Part shown: piece after piece, positions 1 through 7,423 of the stretch | How positions within the stretch are numbered: position 1 is the stretch's first letter | How the letters are laid out: every line of letters begins with the position of its first letter | From: an uncultured Bacteroidota bacterium | GTDB taxonomy: Bacteria; Bacteroidota; Bacteroidia; B-17B0; Aurantibacillaceae | Assembly (NCBI GenBank): GCA_903923915.1 | Contig: CAIXZI010000489.1 | Span: forward strand, 1 to 7,767 | Length of the DNA: 7,767 nucleotides | Direction: 5' to 3' | Made by a program: the position numbers and the translations under genes | Notes under the pieces: model-generated | Told to the model about the DNA's origin: nothing | Seen by the model: the letters and a program-made list of their open reading frames with translations, nothing else | Databases searched by the model: none

Positions 1-1577
1 ATATACCTTGCCTGAAAACCAATTTGCAGCCATAAATTATTTTTAAAATGCTTGCCTTCGTAATAGAGCTGATGTGTTGTAACCCAGTTAGGCAATCGTA
101 TAATATTGGTATTGGCTGTTGTTTGGTAATTTATATTATTGTTAAAATGTATGCGAGCCAATTTTAAATCTTTACCGGCAAAAAAGCGTGTAATCATGGT
201 GCTTCCGTTGTATTGAGTAGGCAAAGCATCTGTGTTAAAATAAATTTGATTTTGCTGTTGTTGTACAAATGCACCGGCATAAAATTTATATTTTTTATTG
301 GTTATAGATACGGTTGCATTTTGTGTTTGAACAGCAGAAAAATTATTTGCCCACCCAAAGCGGTTACCATTATAAAACATCAAATTAAAATCGGGTAATC
401 TATTTTGTATTTGAGCCTGTGCACTTATATAAAAATTGTCTTTAATAGTGTATTTGTAATTGGCATCTATTTCATAGTTATTATTGTTAAAACCGTATAA
501 AACGTAATCTGCAGTTGCATTTAGCAAATGTTTGTTTGCTTTTAAAACAACACCACCTTTTGCAATATGGTTAAACCCAACAGTATCAATAAAGTGTTGA
601 TGATATTTTATGGCTTCATTTTTATAGCCGCCAAAAATTATAAAATTATTATTGATAGATGTTACTTTGTAAAGTAAACTATTAGAAAAAATACGTGTAC
701 CTGTTGAGTCGTGACTACCAGTTCCTGCATAGCTATATAAGTGATTTTTAAACTTATTTGTTGTGTCAGCAAACCCATCAACATATAAAATATAGTTGCT
801 TTGGTAATTTGTTTCAAATATCAAATAATGTGATGCTTTAGCTGAATCGTTACCATTTAACCTGAAAAAAGTATTAAACGATATAGCCGATGTTTTTATA
901 TTTTGTCTGGCAGTACCCGATGTAAAATTTGGATTGAATGGATATAAGTTTTTGGCGTTAAAAACATAATTAGATAAACTATCCGCATTAGATATACCTC
1001 CATTTAACTGATATTTTAATTTGTTAAACAGGTAATAAGCACCATAGCCCCAGCGGCCATTATCTGTTTTGTAATTAGAGGATAATAGTAAATTGGTTGT
1101 TAAACTTTGCTGTTGCAGATAAAACCCGGTGCAAGAGTAACGGTTAAAAAGCATAGATACATTTACTTTCTTTCTTATATTTTGAGAGTGTACCAATTTT
1201 AAAACCTGTTCTTGTTTTTGCCCAACGGCAGCCATAATTTTGGTGTATATTTTTTGTGTATTAAAATATAACGCATCATCTTCGGTAATTAAATCATTAC
1301 GGTTGTTTAACTTATTCCAACTAAAAAAAGTAGCTGCACCATGTTTTTGCTGCTGAGCAATTAGCGAGTAGGAGGGAAGTCCCATGTTGCCTAATACTCC
1401 TGTTTGATAGTAGTTATGGGAGTTATCCAGCGTTGTATCTTTTTCTTTTGAACTATCGGTTAATCCAAAAATGTATTGTGTACGGGTTGAAGATTTATAG
1501 TACGTTGTATCTGGCTTTTGAGCCAAAGCAAAAAGAGTGGCAAGAAAAAAAATAAAAAACAAAAAATGCTTTCGCAT
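1..1577 (-). CDS. Putative porin of the Bacteroidota Porin_10 type, C-terminus cut off by window edge
   Basis: The reading frame is open from the ATG at 1577 to the left edge, giving 525 codons with no stop, so the 3' end lies outside the window. Residues 1-19 are a clear signal peptide (MRK, a Phe/Leu-rich core, then ALA before QKP), so the product is exported. Residues 62-70 read LGNMGLPSY and H130-S-Q-N starts an HSQN stretch. Both, with the later alternating aromatic and polar strands and LPNWVTTHQLYYEGK close to the edge, match what I know of the Bacteroidota 'putative porin' family (Pfam Porin_10), outer-membrane beta-barrels usually of 600-700 residues, so perhaps 100 or more residues are missing. 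Substrate is unknown. It begins 26 nt after the patatin stop, so the two are probably co-transcribed. Family call is from motif recall, not a search. Confidence 0.85.
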   Translation of the reverse strand, partial: MRKHFLFFIFFLATLFALAQKPDTTYYKSSTRTQYIFGLTDSSKEKDTTLDNSHNYYQTGVLGNMGLPSYSLIAQQQKHGAATFFSWNKLNNRNDLITEDDALYFNTQKIYTKIMAAVGQKQEQVLKLVHSQNIRKKVNVSMLFNRYSCTGFYLQQQSLTTNLLLSSNYKTDNGRWGYGAYYLFNKLKYQLNGGISNADSLSNYVFNAKNLYPFNPNFTSGTARQNIKTSAISFNTFFRLNGNDSAKASHYLIFETNYQSNYILYVDGFADTTNKFKNHLYSYAGTGSHDSTGTRIFSNSLLYKVTSINNNFIIFGGYKNEAIKYHQHFIDTVGFNHIAKGGVVLKANKHLLNATADYVLYGFNNNNYEIDANYKYTIKDNFYISAQAQIQNRLPDFNLMFYNGNRFGWANNFSAVQTQNATVSITNKKYKFYAGAFVQQQQNQIYFNTDALPTQYNGSTMITRFFAGKDLKLARIHFNNNINYQTTANTNIIRLPNWVTTHQLYYEGKHFKNNLWLQIGFQARY

Positions 1578-1603
1578 AAAAATTAAATTATCGGTATGCG
1601 AAT

Positions 1604-2653
1604 TTAGAACTTTTCGAAGAAATGCTCTTCTACATCAAAAGTAGATTTTGCGCCAACTAAATTAAATTCGTTTTGTAGCCATTTATCAGCTGTATCGCGC
1701 CCTTTTTGCTTTAATTGTAGTAAAAAATCCCACGAAGTGTTCATTTTACTTGAATAGTGCATTTGTCCTAGGGTATCGTAACCCGAAATGGTGTGTATAA
1801 ATATTTCGCGGTTAACTTTATCATCAGTCTTTAAAATACCATTGCGTAACAACTCATTACGATAGTGTATTAATTTCATTTCGTTTATAAGCGAACTGTT
1901 AAAACTTATTTCGTTAATTCTATCTGCTATATCTCGCGCCGTTGTTGGCACAGATTTAATATTGATGGAGTTTATTTTAATAAGCACAATATCATGTAAA
2001 TTGGTATTAGTAATTAATGGAAATATAGGTGGATTACCCATATAACCGCCATCCCAATAATATTCGCCATTTACTTCTTGTGCCTGAAATAAAAAGGGTA
2101 AACAAGCCGAAGCCATCACGGCATCTACCGTAATTTCTTTATTGGTAAAAATTTTGGCACGATTTGTTTTAACGTTGGTTGCGCAAATAAATATTTTTTT
2201 GCCTTTGTAGCTATGTAAATCTTCAAAATCAACTAAATCATTTAAAATATCTTTAAGCGGATTATAATTTAAGGGGTTAAAATTATAAGGCGACATAAAC
2301 TGCGACATGGTATTAAATAAGATATACCCTGGTGAGTTATAAATATCTCCATTGCTCCAATATTTATCTATAAAAGAGGGTTTAAAACCACCGGCACCCG
2401 ATAGTTTTTTCCAAAGCTTTTCAAGTAATACTTTTGCCATTGCCGGTCCGCCTTTGTGTAAGCCATAAGCGCAAACCACGGCATTAATAGCTCCGGCACT
2501 GGTGCCACACATGGCATCAGCAATAATGTGTTCTTCTTCTAACAGGCGGTCTAAAACCCCCCAGGTAAAAGCTCCGTGTGCACCACCACCTTGTAGAGCA
2601 AGTGCAACGTGTTTATTTTTAGTATTTGTATCCAACAGAGTCAAAAGTAACAA
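1604..2653 (-). CDS. Patatin-like phospholipase (DUF3734-type C-terminus), non-ATG start
   Basis: This is a serine acyl-hydrolase of the patatin family, expected to cleave acyl chains from phospholipids or related lipids with a Ser-Asp dyad. Numbering from the 2653 start, the oxyanion loop is QGGGAHG (21-27), the nucleophile motif is GTSAG (Ser52), and the catalytic Asp is in DGGY (Asp201). ASACLPFLF (181-189) is the usual conserved block before it. The last third, including RINEISFNSSLINEM (245-259), resembles the DUF3734 region of bacterial patatins. No signal peptide or membrane segment is visible, so a cytoplasmic or peripheral location is likely. The start is uncertain: no in-frame ATG or GTG lies before the active site, and the codon at 2653 is TTG. 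In-frame TTGs at 2644 and 2635 are equally possible, and 2635 gives a family-like N-terminus MDTNTKNKHVALALQGGG (343 aa). The porin follows after 26 nt. Confidence 0.92.
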   Translation of the reverse strand: MLLLTLLDTNTKNKHVALALQGGGAHGAFTWGVLDRLLEEEHIIADAMCGTSAGAINAVVCAYGLHKGGPAMAKVLLEKLWKKLSGAGGFKPSFIDKYWSNGDIYNSPGYILFNTMSQFMSPYNFNPLNYNPLKDILNDLVDFEDLHSYKGKKIFICATNVKTNRAKIFTNKEITVDAVMASACLPFLFQAQEVNGEYYWDGGYMGNPPIFPLITNTNLHDIVLIKINSINIKSVPTTARDIADRINEISFNSSLINEMKLIHYRNELLRNGILKTDDKVNREIFIHTISGYDTLGQMHYSSKMNTSWDFLLQLKQKGRDTADKWLQNEFNLVGAKSTFDVEEHFFEKF

Positions 2654-2669
2654 ATTACGGCAACTAATG

Positions 2670-2713
2670 GTAGTTTTTAGTCTTCGTGGTTTATAAGTTG
2701 GTCTAAAAACTAC
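2670..2713. repeat. 11-bp perfect inverted repeat (stem-loop) between the 316-aa gene and the patatin gene
   Basis: The arms gtagtttttag (2670-2680) and ctaaaaactac (2703-2713) are exact reverse complements around a 22-nt loop. On the minus-strand transcript the stem begins 7 nt after the stop of the exported-protein gene and ends 16 nt before the first possible patatin start. No T-run follows the 3' arm in the direction of transcription, so it does not look like a classical intrinsic terminator. It could be an mRNA processing or stability stem, a weak attenuator, or a structure that affects use of the non-ATG patatin start. The role is inference; the repeat itself is plain in the sequence. 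Confidence 0.6.
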
Positions 2714-2720
2714 TTATTTA

Positions 2721-3671
2721 TTACAAGATTCCGGTGGCTATCGTGGCAATCACCACCACTACAACTACTATAGTTGAAGCTAAAACCCAATGAAAAGGCC
2801 TTGCGCCCTTATTAGGATCTATACGTCGTAACATGGTAGCATCCTGCGTGTTGTATATAGTATAACCTGTGTATATTAATGTATTTGCATCGGCTTTTGC
2901 TATGGCCAGTTTTATATCAGCTTCATTAACTATTTTAATATTTGCGGGCTTTATTTTTGTTTTTTTTCTAATAGATTTAATAAAACGTGCAAGTTGTTTT
3001 TCTACATCTTTCTTGTCTTCGGGCAAATTTATCATGTAGTTTTCTAATTCATTTTTTGAAACTAACAAGGTTTTATTAGCGTAGGATTTCAGGCTGTGCT
3101 TAAAGTTTAGTTTTAATAGTTTTTTTCTGCCTGATATATTAGCATAGGCTTCTTCATTTTTCATTAATAGCACTTCGTTATTAAAGTGCTTTATCATTAA
3201 GCCAAATAAATAAGCAACAGGCAATTCGGTAGGCACTCTGTTAACCGTTTTTAGTGGAAGTTTAAATTCAATAAAAGGCTCGTCTTGCTCTTCAACCCAA
3301 TGGTTTTGTTTACTGATATAATATTTGGTATAAGCCCAATCTTTTTTGCGTTGCTTTAATCTTTCGTAGGTTTCTTTTACTAAATAAAATGTTTTAGGTG
3401 AAGGGGCTTCGTGTTTAGTTTGTAGTTCATCAAAATCTTTACGACTTATGGTTTTGTACGGACAAATTTTCCAGTAATTTTTTACGGCATCTAAAAGGGC
3501 TTTTTCTTCGGGGTCTTTTGCATCAGTAATGGGTATAATAAGCTTTGCTTGTGTAATTTCTTGATAAAAACTACTTACTTGATTGGCTTTTAACGTAAGT
3601 TTTGAAGATTGAGCATAGCCAAACGGCAAATTTTGCACAAAAAACAAGGTAATAAGTAGAATTTTTTTCAC
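2721..3671 (-). CDS. Unrecognised exported protein with C-terminal transmembrane anchor, GTG start
   Basis: I do not recognise a characterised family. The 316-aa product has a standard signal peptide (MKKILLITLFF, ending near GYA at 18-20, followed by Q21) and no lipobox Cys. Its last 23 residues are a hydrophobic helix with six consecutive valines (301-306), preceded by the basic segment RRIDPNKGARP (282-292). After signal cleavage the body would be periplasmic and held in the inner membrane by its C-terminus. The body is Lys-rich, has one Cys (Cys70) and contains an ITDAKDPEEKALLDAVKNYW block (48-67). The start is GTG at 3671: an in-frame stop lies at 3675-3677, only one codon intervenes, and MKK fits a signal-peptide start. 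It lies 54 nt after the receptor gene and 67 nt before the patatin gene, so it is probably in the same transcript. The gene looks real; function is unknown. Confidence 0.85.
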   Translation of the reverse strand: MKKILLITLFFVQNLPFGYAQSSKLTLKANQVSSFYQEITQAKLIIPITDAKDPEEKALLDAVKNYWKICPYKTISRKDFDELQTKHEAPSPKTFYLVKETYERLKQRKKDWAYTKYYISKQNHWVEEQDEPFIEFKLPLKTVNRVPTELPVAYLFGLMIKHFNNEVLLMKNEEAYANISGRKKLLKLNFKHSLKSYANKTLLVSKNELENYMINLPEDKKDVEKQLARFIKSIRKKTKIKPANIKIVNEADIKLAIAKADANTLIYTGYTIYNTQDATMLRRIDPNKGARPFHWVLASTIVVVVVVIATIATGIL

Positions 3672-3692
3672 TTTTTAAAATTACGGATAAAA

Positions 3693-3713
3693 TTGAATTG
3701 AAAAATAATTCAA
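3693..3713. repeat. 7-bp perfect AT-rich inverted repeat between receptor and exported-protein genes
   Basis: The arms ttgaatt (3693-3699) and aattcaa (3707-3713) are exact reverse complements around a 7-nt loop, in the 54-nt gap between the receptor stop and the GTG start of the next gene. The stem has only two G-C pairs and no T-run follows it on the minus strand, so it is a weak candidate for any RNA role. Short palindromes of this kind arise easily in AT-rich spacers. Confidence 0.25.
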
Positions 3714-3725
3714 AGAAAAAACAAC

Positions 3726-6248
3726 TTAATTACCTTGTACAGGAGGATTGGTTAGGTTAACATCTTCAGCTTCTTTCTGTTTTTTAAACTCGAGTTTACC
3801 AAACTTATAAGTAAAATTTATTCCGAACGAGCGATATGGCAACTGACGAATGTTGTACAAATCAAAATTTGGCCCGGTAAGTTCTGTTTTTTGATCTACA
3901 TATTTATTAAAAGGATTGGTGGCAGTTAATGCTATACTTCCTTTTTTATGAAATAATTGCTGACGAATAGCAAAATTATACGTTGTGAAAGAAGGCATTT
4001 TTCCCTGCACATTTATACGAGGCGAATTAAAATTGCCAAACAATTCTACCGTTAATGCGCTGGTGATTTGATAAGTTGCATTTAGATTAATACGATAGTT
4101 AAATCCGCTTATATTGCTGTTAGGTGCAAGGGTATTGATAATGTAACGTTGAAAACCCGATATATTTGAACGCAAATTTATTTTTTTTGTAATGGGCACT
4201 GATGCATAAATATTCATGCCAAAATTATTTTCTGCTCCAATATTTTCTCGGGTACTAATGGCAACATTTGTATAAATAGAATCTCCTATGGTGTAAGTTG
4301 GGTAGTATCTGGTATATGATTGTATATCGTATGTGTTTGCTCTAACAAAAAACGCTACACTAATATTAGCACCTTTTTCAAACGATTTGTTATACCCCAA
4401 CTCAAAATTATCAGATATTTCAGGGTTTAAATTTGGATTACCCGTAGTGATATTTTTAGGATCACTTACATTAAAAAATGGGTTTAAATCTCTATAATCA
4501 GGGCGTTGTAGGCGATGCGTATAACTCAGTTTAATAGTTTGACGTTTTTTAAACGTGTGCGATATAACACCTGATGGAACAAATGTACCGTAAGGTTGAA
4601 TATTTACAGTACCTATGTTAGAAAAATTAGTTTTAGTTTCGGTATATTCATAACGACAACCGGCTTTTACATCTAAAAAATTAAATAACTTAAACGTACC
4701 TGAAATATAATAGGCATAAATATTTCTATTATAGTGCAAGCCTGATGATTGCGATGCACTATAATTATAGTTGTTTGTTTCAGTATTTAATAGATATACA
4801 TTAGAATTGCTGTTTATCTGACTTAACACCGTTTTAGCACCCGTTTCAAGAATGATGTTTTTACCTAAGGGATGAGTGTAGTTTATAGAAATGTTGGTTT
4901 GTTTATCAACGCCTAAGTTCTGTCCGTTTGAGCCATTAAATATAGAATCGGGTGTGATGTATTTTTGTGTTTGCTGATAGAATGAATTATTATTTCCAAT
5001 AGATGAAGAATATAAAAAATCTAACTCCTGATTTTCTTTTTTAAACTCTTTTTTATAATTCAAATTCCAATCATATACCTCAGAATTAAATTTGTTAGTA
5101 GCATTTACCAAATTTGAAATATCAGAAAGTGTGTTACCTGCTGCATCTTTCAAAATAGTGTGTCGGGTAGTTAAACCAATATTATTATTACCGAAATTAT
5201 TATAGCTAAAACCCGCGGTTATATTATCCTTTGGGGTTATTGCCCAATCAAAACTACATCCGGTTTGATATCCTGTGCGGGTAAAATTACTTGTGCCATT
5301 TTGGTTAAGTTGTGTTGATTGCATAGCAATGGGGTCTTGAGACGAACGATTCATGCCATTAATGGTTGTAGAATTTATTTGCCCGTTTCCGCTTAAAAAA
5401 ACATTAGCCCCAAAAGTACCTTTACGCGCACTTAAATTAAATGAACCGTTTTGTAAACGGGTTCCACCGGTTAAAGATACATTGCCATTAATACCTTGTG
5501 CCGTACTCTTCTTTAAAATAATATTTATAATGCCGCCTGTGCCTTCTGCGTCATATTTTGCTCCCGGGCTTGTAATAACTTCTATACTTTGTATTTGACT
5601 GGCAGGAATAGATTGCAACACATCGGCCAAATTATTGCCAAACACACTGGATGGTTTACCATTAATTAAAAAACGAATATTTGAGTTGCCTTGCAATTCA
5701 ACATTGCCATCTACATCAACAGAAACCTGGGGCACTTTTTTTAGCGCATCTGTAGCTACTCCGCCCTGAGAGGTTAAATCTTTATCAACATTATAAATCA
5801 TTTTATCAATTTTGTATTCGATAATACTTTTCTCACTTGTTACCGTTATTGCTTTTAAAAAGGTTTGCTGATTAACCAATTTAATATCGCCTAATACAAT
5901 AGTTGAATTTGCTTTACTTACAATAATATTTGTTTTAATACCTGTTTTATAACCTACAAAATAAATAAGCATTTTGTAGATACCATCTTCAACACCAACT
6001 AATTTAAAAACACCTTTATCATCGGTTGTAATGCCGTTAACAATTTTGCCGTTTTCCTGAATGAGTAAGCTTATTGTAGCATATTCCACAGGCTTCCCAG
6101 AGGTTGAATCAATAATTCTACCTAAAATTTTACCGTTTGCATTATTTGAATTTTGCTGCGCTTTTGATGGTATATAAAATAAAGAAAGTAATGTATAGAT
6201 AACTATTTTAATAAGGTGTACACGTACTAAAAAATATAAATGTTGCAT
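3726..6248 (-). CDS. TonB-dependent-receptor-like outer membrane beta-barrel protein (carboxypeptidase-regulatory-like + plug + OMP barrel type 3)
   Basis: The 840-aa product is built like the Bacteroidota 'outer membrane beta-barrel family protein' receptors. Residues 1-30 are a signal peptide with a rather long N-region, ending SKA before QQ. Residues about 38-125 form a carboxypeptidase-regulatory-like domain (GRIIDSTSGKPVEYATISL, then TTDDKGVFKL). Residues about 135-250 are a plug domain, with the typical VDGNVELQG (179-187), FLINGKPSS (193-201) and PGAKYDAEGTGGIINIILKK (228-247). The rest is a barrel of alternating aromatic strands closing near FTYKFGKLEF, followed by a short charged tail common in this subfamily. 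It is expected in the outer membrane, possibly for TonB-driven uptake of an unknown ligand. No SusD-like gene is adjacent, so a classical glycan-utilisation pair is not supported. The start is ATG at 6248, behind a promoter-like element. It heads a run of four envelope genes. Confidence 0.93.
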   Translation of the reverse strand: MQHLYFLVRVHLIKIVIYTLLSLFYIPSKAQQNSNNANGKILGRIIDSTSGKPVEYATISLLIQENGKIVNGITTDDKGVFKLVGVEDGIYKMLIYFVGYKTGIKTNIIVSKANSTIVLGDIKLVNQQTFLKAITVTSEKSIIEYKIDKMIYNVDKDLTSQGGVATDALKKVPQVSVDVDGNVELQGNSNIRFLINGKPSSVFGNNLADVLQSIPASQIQSIEVITSPGAKYDAEGTGGIINIILKKSTAQGINGNVSLTGGTRLQNGSFNLSARKGTFGANVFLSGNGQINSTTINGMNRSSQDPIAMQSTQLNQNGTSNFTRTGYQTGCSFDWAITPKDNITAGFSYNNFGNNNIGLTTRHTILKDAAGNTLSDISNLVNATNKFNSEVYDWNLNYKKEFKKENQELDFLYSSSIGNNNSFYQQTQKYITPDSIFNGSNGQNLGVDKQTNISINYTHPLGKNIILETGAKTVLSQINSNSNVYLLNTETNNYNYSASQSSGLHYNRNIYAYYISGTFKLFNFLDVKAGCRYEYTETKTNFSNIGTVNIQPYGTFVPSGVISHTFKKRQTIKLSYTHRLQRPDYRDLNPFFNVSDPKNITTGNPNLNPEISDNFELGYNKSFEKGANISVAFFVRANTYDIQSYTRYYPTYTIGDSIYTNVAISTRENIGAENNFGMNIYASVPITKKINLRSNISGFQRYIINTLAPNSNISGFNYRINLNATYQITSALTVELFGNFNSPRINVQGKMPSFTTYNFAIRQQLFHKKGSIALTATNPFNKYVDQKTELTGPNFDLYNIRQLPYRSFGINFTYKFGKLEFKKQKEAEDVNLTNPPVQGN

Positions 6249-6272
6249 TAACCTTATTATTTAAAAAGCTTG

Positions 6273-6280
6273 CAAATATA
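6273..6280 (-). promoter_or_regulatory. Candidate Bacteroidota -7 promoter element TATATTTG
   Basis: On the minus strand this reads TATATTTG, an exact match to the TAnnTTTG consensus of the primary Bacteroidota sigma factor. It lies 24 nt before the receptor ATG at 6248, which would give a leader of roughly 18 nt. No clear TTTG-type -33 element is seen at the usual spacing, and TA-rich words are common here, so the call rests on the -7 match and position. It would make the four genes to the left a transcription unit separate from the glycan genes to the right. Confidence 0.4.
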
Positions 6281-6397
6281 TAAGCATTATATAAAGCAGA
6301 TTAATAAAGATTCTTAAAAATCACACGCGATTGTTAAAATGAAGCATAAGTCTCTTCTATTAACATTAAAATTCAGAATTAATAAAAACTAATAGGA

Positions 6398-7423
6398 TTA
6401 TACCGCTGTCCAGGTGGTTAAGCCCTGTTGCGTAAATTTAAAAGGCTGCACGCGCCCGCCAAAAGACTCTATTGCTCTTGCTACTTTAATTTTTGTAATA
6501 CCCGGACAAAAGAAAAACATAAAACCACCACCACCGGCACCCGATATTTTGCCGCCGCTTGCACCGTGTTGCAGGGCAGAATCATAAATGCCGTCTATTA
6601 AATTATTAGAAATAGATGCCGCCATTTGTTTTTTGTTTTGCCAGCCAAAATGTAATATTTCACCAATTTTGGTAAGCTCGCCGCGCAACAAGCTATCTTT
6701 CATTTGGTGTGCCTGCTCTTTTAAATTGTGCATGGCATCTACCGATTTTTCATTTTTATCTTTTACGTTTTGCACCTGCTCATTAATAATAGTAGCTGAT
6801 AAGCGTTGTGTGGCTGTGAAATATAAAAGCAGGTTAAACTCAAGCTCGTATAAAACTTCGTTCTTTAATTGCAAAGGATTTACAATAACTCTATCGTTAG
6901 AAAGAAACTCGATGTAATTAATTCCACCAAAAGTTGCTGCATATTGATCTTGCTTGCCACCGCTCATATTCAAATCTATACGTTCTATTTCATACGCTAA
7001 ATGGGCAATATCATACTGACCTAATGGAAGTTTTAACCACTCTACAAAAGCGCCCAATAAAGAAACTACTATAGTTGAAGAAGTACCTAAACCACTGCCT
7101 TGCGGAGCTTCTACATAAGATGTTAAACGAAATGATTGTGGAGGTAAATTAAATTGTTTGATAACACGGTTATATACACCAATAAATAACTCGAAACCAT
7201 CAACTAATTCTAATTGTTTAGCAGAATCTAAAATGATGCATTTATCTGTTCCATCAATGCAGAATTCTATTTTACCATTAGTTAAAGGTTCTAAAGAAGC
7301 ATAGGCATATAAATCAATAGTGGCATTTAATATGGCACCGCCGTATATATCAGAGTAAGGAGATACATCTGTACCTCCGCCTGCAAGGCCTATGCGTAAA
7401 GGTGCTTTGCTTCGTATTATCAT
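6398..7423 (-). CDS. hddA: GHMP-family sugar kinase, D-glycero-D-manno-heptose 7-phosphate kinase (HddA) type
   Basis: The 341-aa product carries the three GHMP kinase motifs. Motif 1 is APLRIGLAGGGTDVSPY (7-23), the ATP-binding loop is PQGSGLGTSS (107-116), and the C-terminal glycine loop is SGAGGGGFMF (294-303). The block MSGGKQDQYAATFGG (153-167) is typical of the HddA-like branch, where its Asp is likely to act in catalysis. HddA phosphorylates D-glycero-D-manno-heptose 7-phosphate at O-1, towards GDP-heptose for surface glycans; it is cytoplasmic. The length matches the family. The ATG overlaps the upstream glycosyltransferase stop (ATGA, 7420-7423), indicating translational coupling and a shared glycan pathway. 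The family is secure; the exact sugar is inferred, since related GHMP kinases act on other sugars such as fucose, and no GmhA, GmhB or HddC homologue is visible in the window. I see no convincing terminator in the 149 nt downstream. Confidence 0.88.
   Translation of the reverse strand: MIIRSKAPLRIGLAGGGTDVSPYSDIYGGAILNATIDLYAYASLEPLTNGKIEFCIDGTDKCIILDSAKQLELVDGFELFIGVYNRVIKQFNLPPQSFRLTSYVEAPQGSGLGTSSTIVVSLLGAFVEWLKLPLGQYDIAHLAYEIERIDLNMSGGKQDQYAATFGGINYIEFLSNDRVIVNPLQLKNEVLYELEFNLLLYFTATQRLSATIINEQVQNVKDKNEKSVDAMHNLKEQAHQMKDSLLRGELTKIGEILHFGWQNKKQMAASISNNLIDGIYDSALQHGASGGKISGAGGGGFMFFFCPGITKIKVARAIESFGGRVQPFKFTQQGLTTWTAV

Noticed and set aside
213..398. Plus-strand open frame of 61 codons
   Set aside because: It lies wholly within the continuous porin reading frame on the other strand, which has family motifs and a signal peptide; the plus-strand peptide has no recognisable feature.
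2387..2403. A 17-nt exact match (accaccggcacccgata) shared with 6530-6546, suggestive of a dispersed repeat
   Set aside because: Both copies lie in coding sequence on the same strand and encode the Gly-rich SGAGG in the patatin and in the kinase glycine loop. The match ends where the proteins differ, so shared residues and codon preference explain it.
2642..2649. TACTTTTG on the minus strand, an exact TAnnTTTG match at the patatin start
   Set aside because: It lies inside the likely coding region, has no -33 partner at suitable spacing, and would leave a transcript with essentially no leader. Such words are frequent by chance in this AT-rich DNA.
2502..2696. Plus-strand open frame of 64 codons over the patatin start
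   Set aside because: It is antisense to the conserved QGGGAHG and GTSAG coding region and has no feature of its own; its Pro/Ala/Arg-rich middle is the complement of those glycine codons.
2763..2779. A 17-nt exact match (aactactatagttgaag) shared with 7064-7080
   Set aside because: Both copies encode the same five residues STIVV, in the membrane anchor of the exported protein and just after the kinase ATP loop. It is coincidence of short peptide and codon use, not a repeat element.
5353..5598. Plus-strand open frame of 81 codons
   Set aside because: It is antisense to the conserved plug region of the receptor, and its openness follows from the codon pattern of the real gene.
6309..6322. Possible small hairpin gattcttaaaaatc downstream of the kinase
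   Set aside because: Only four base pairs form, with no G-C-rich stem and no properly placed T-run, so it is not a credible terminator.
6588..6917. Plus-strand open frame of 109 codons, Cys- and Ser-rich
   Set aside because: It is antisense to the well-supported kinase gene and shows no family motif; the composition is what the reverse of this AT-rich gene would give.
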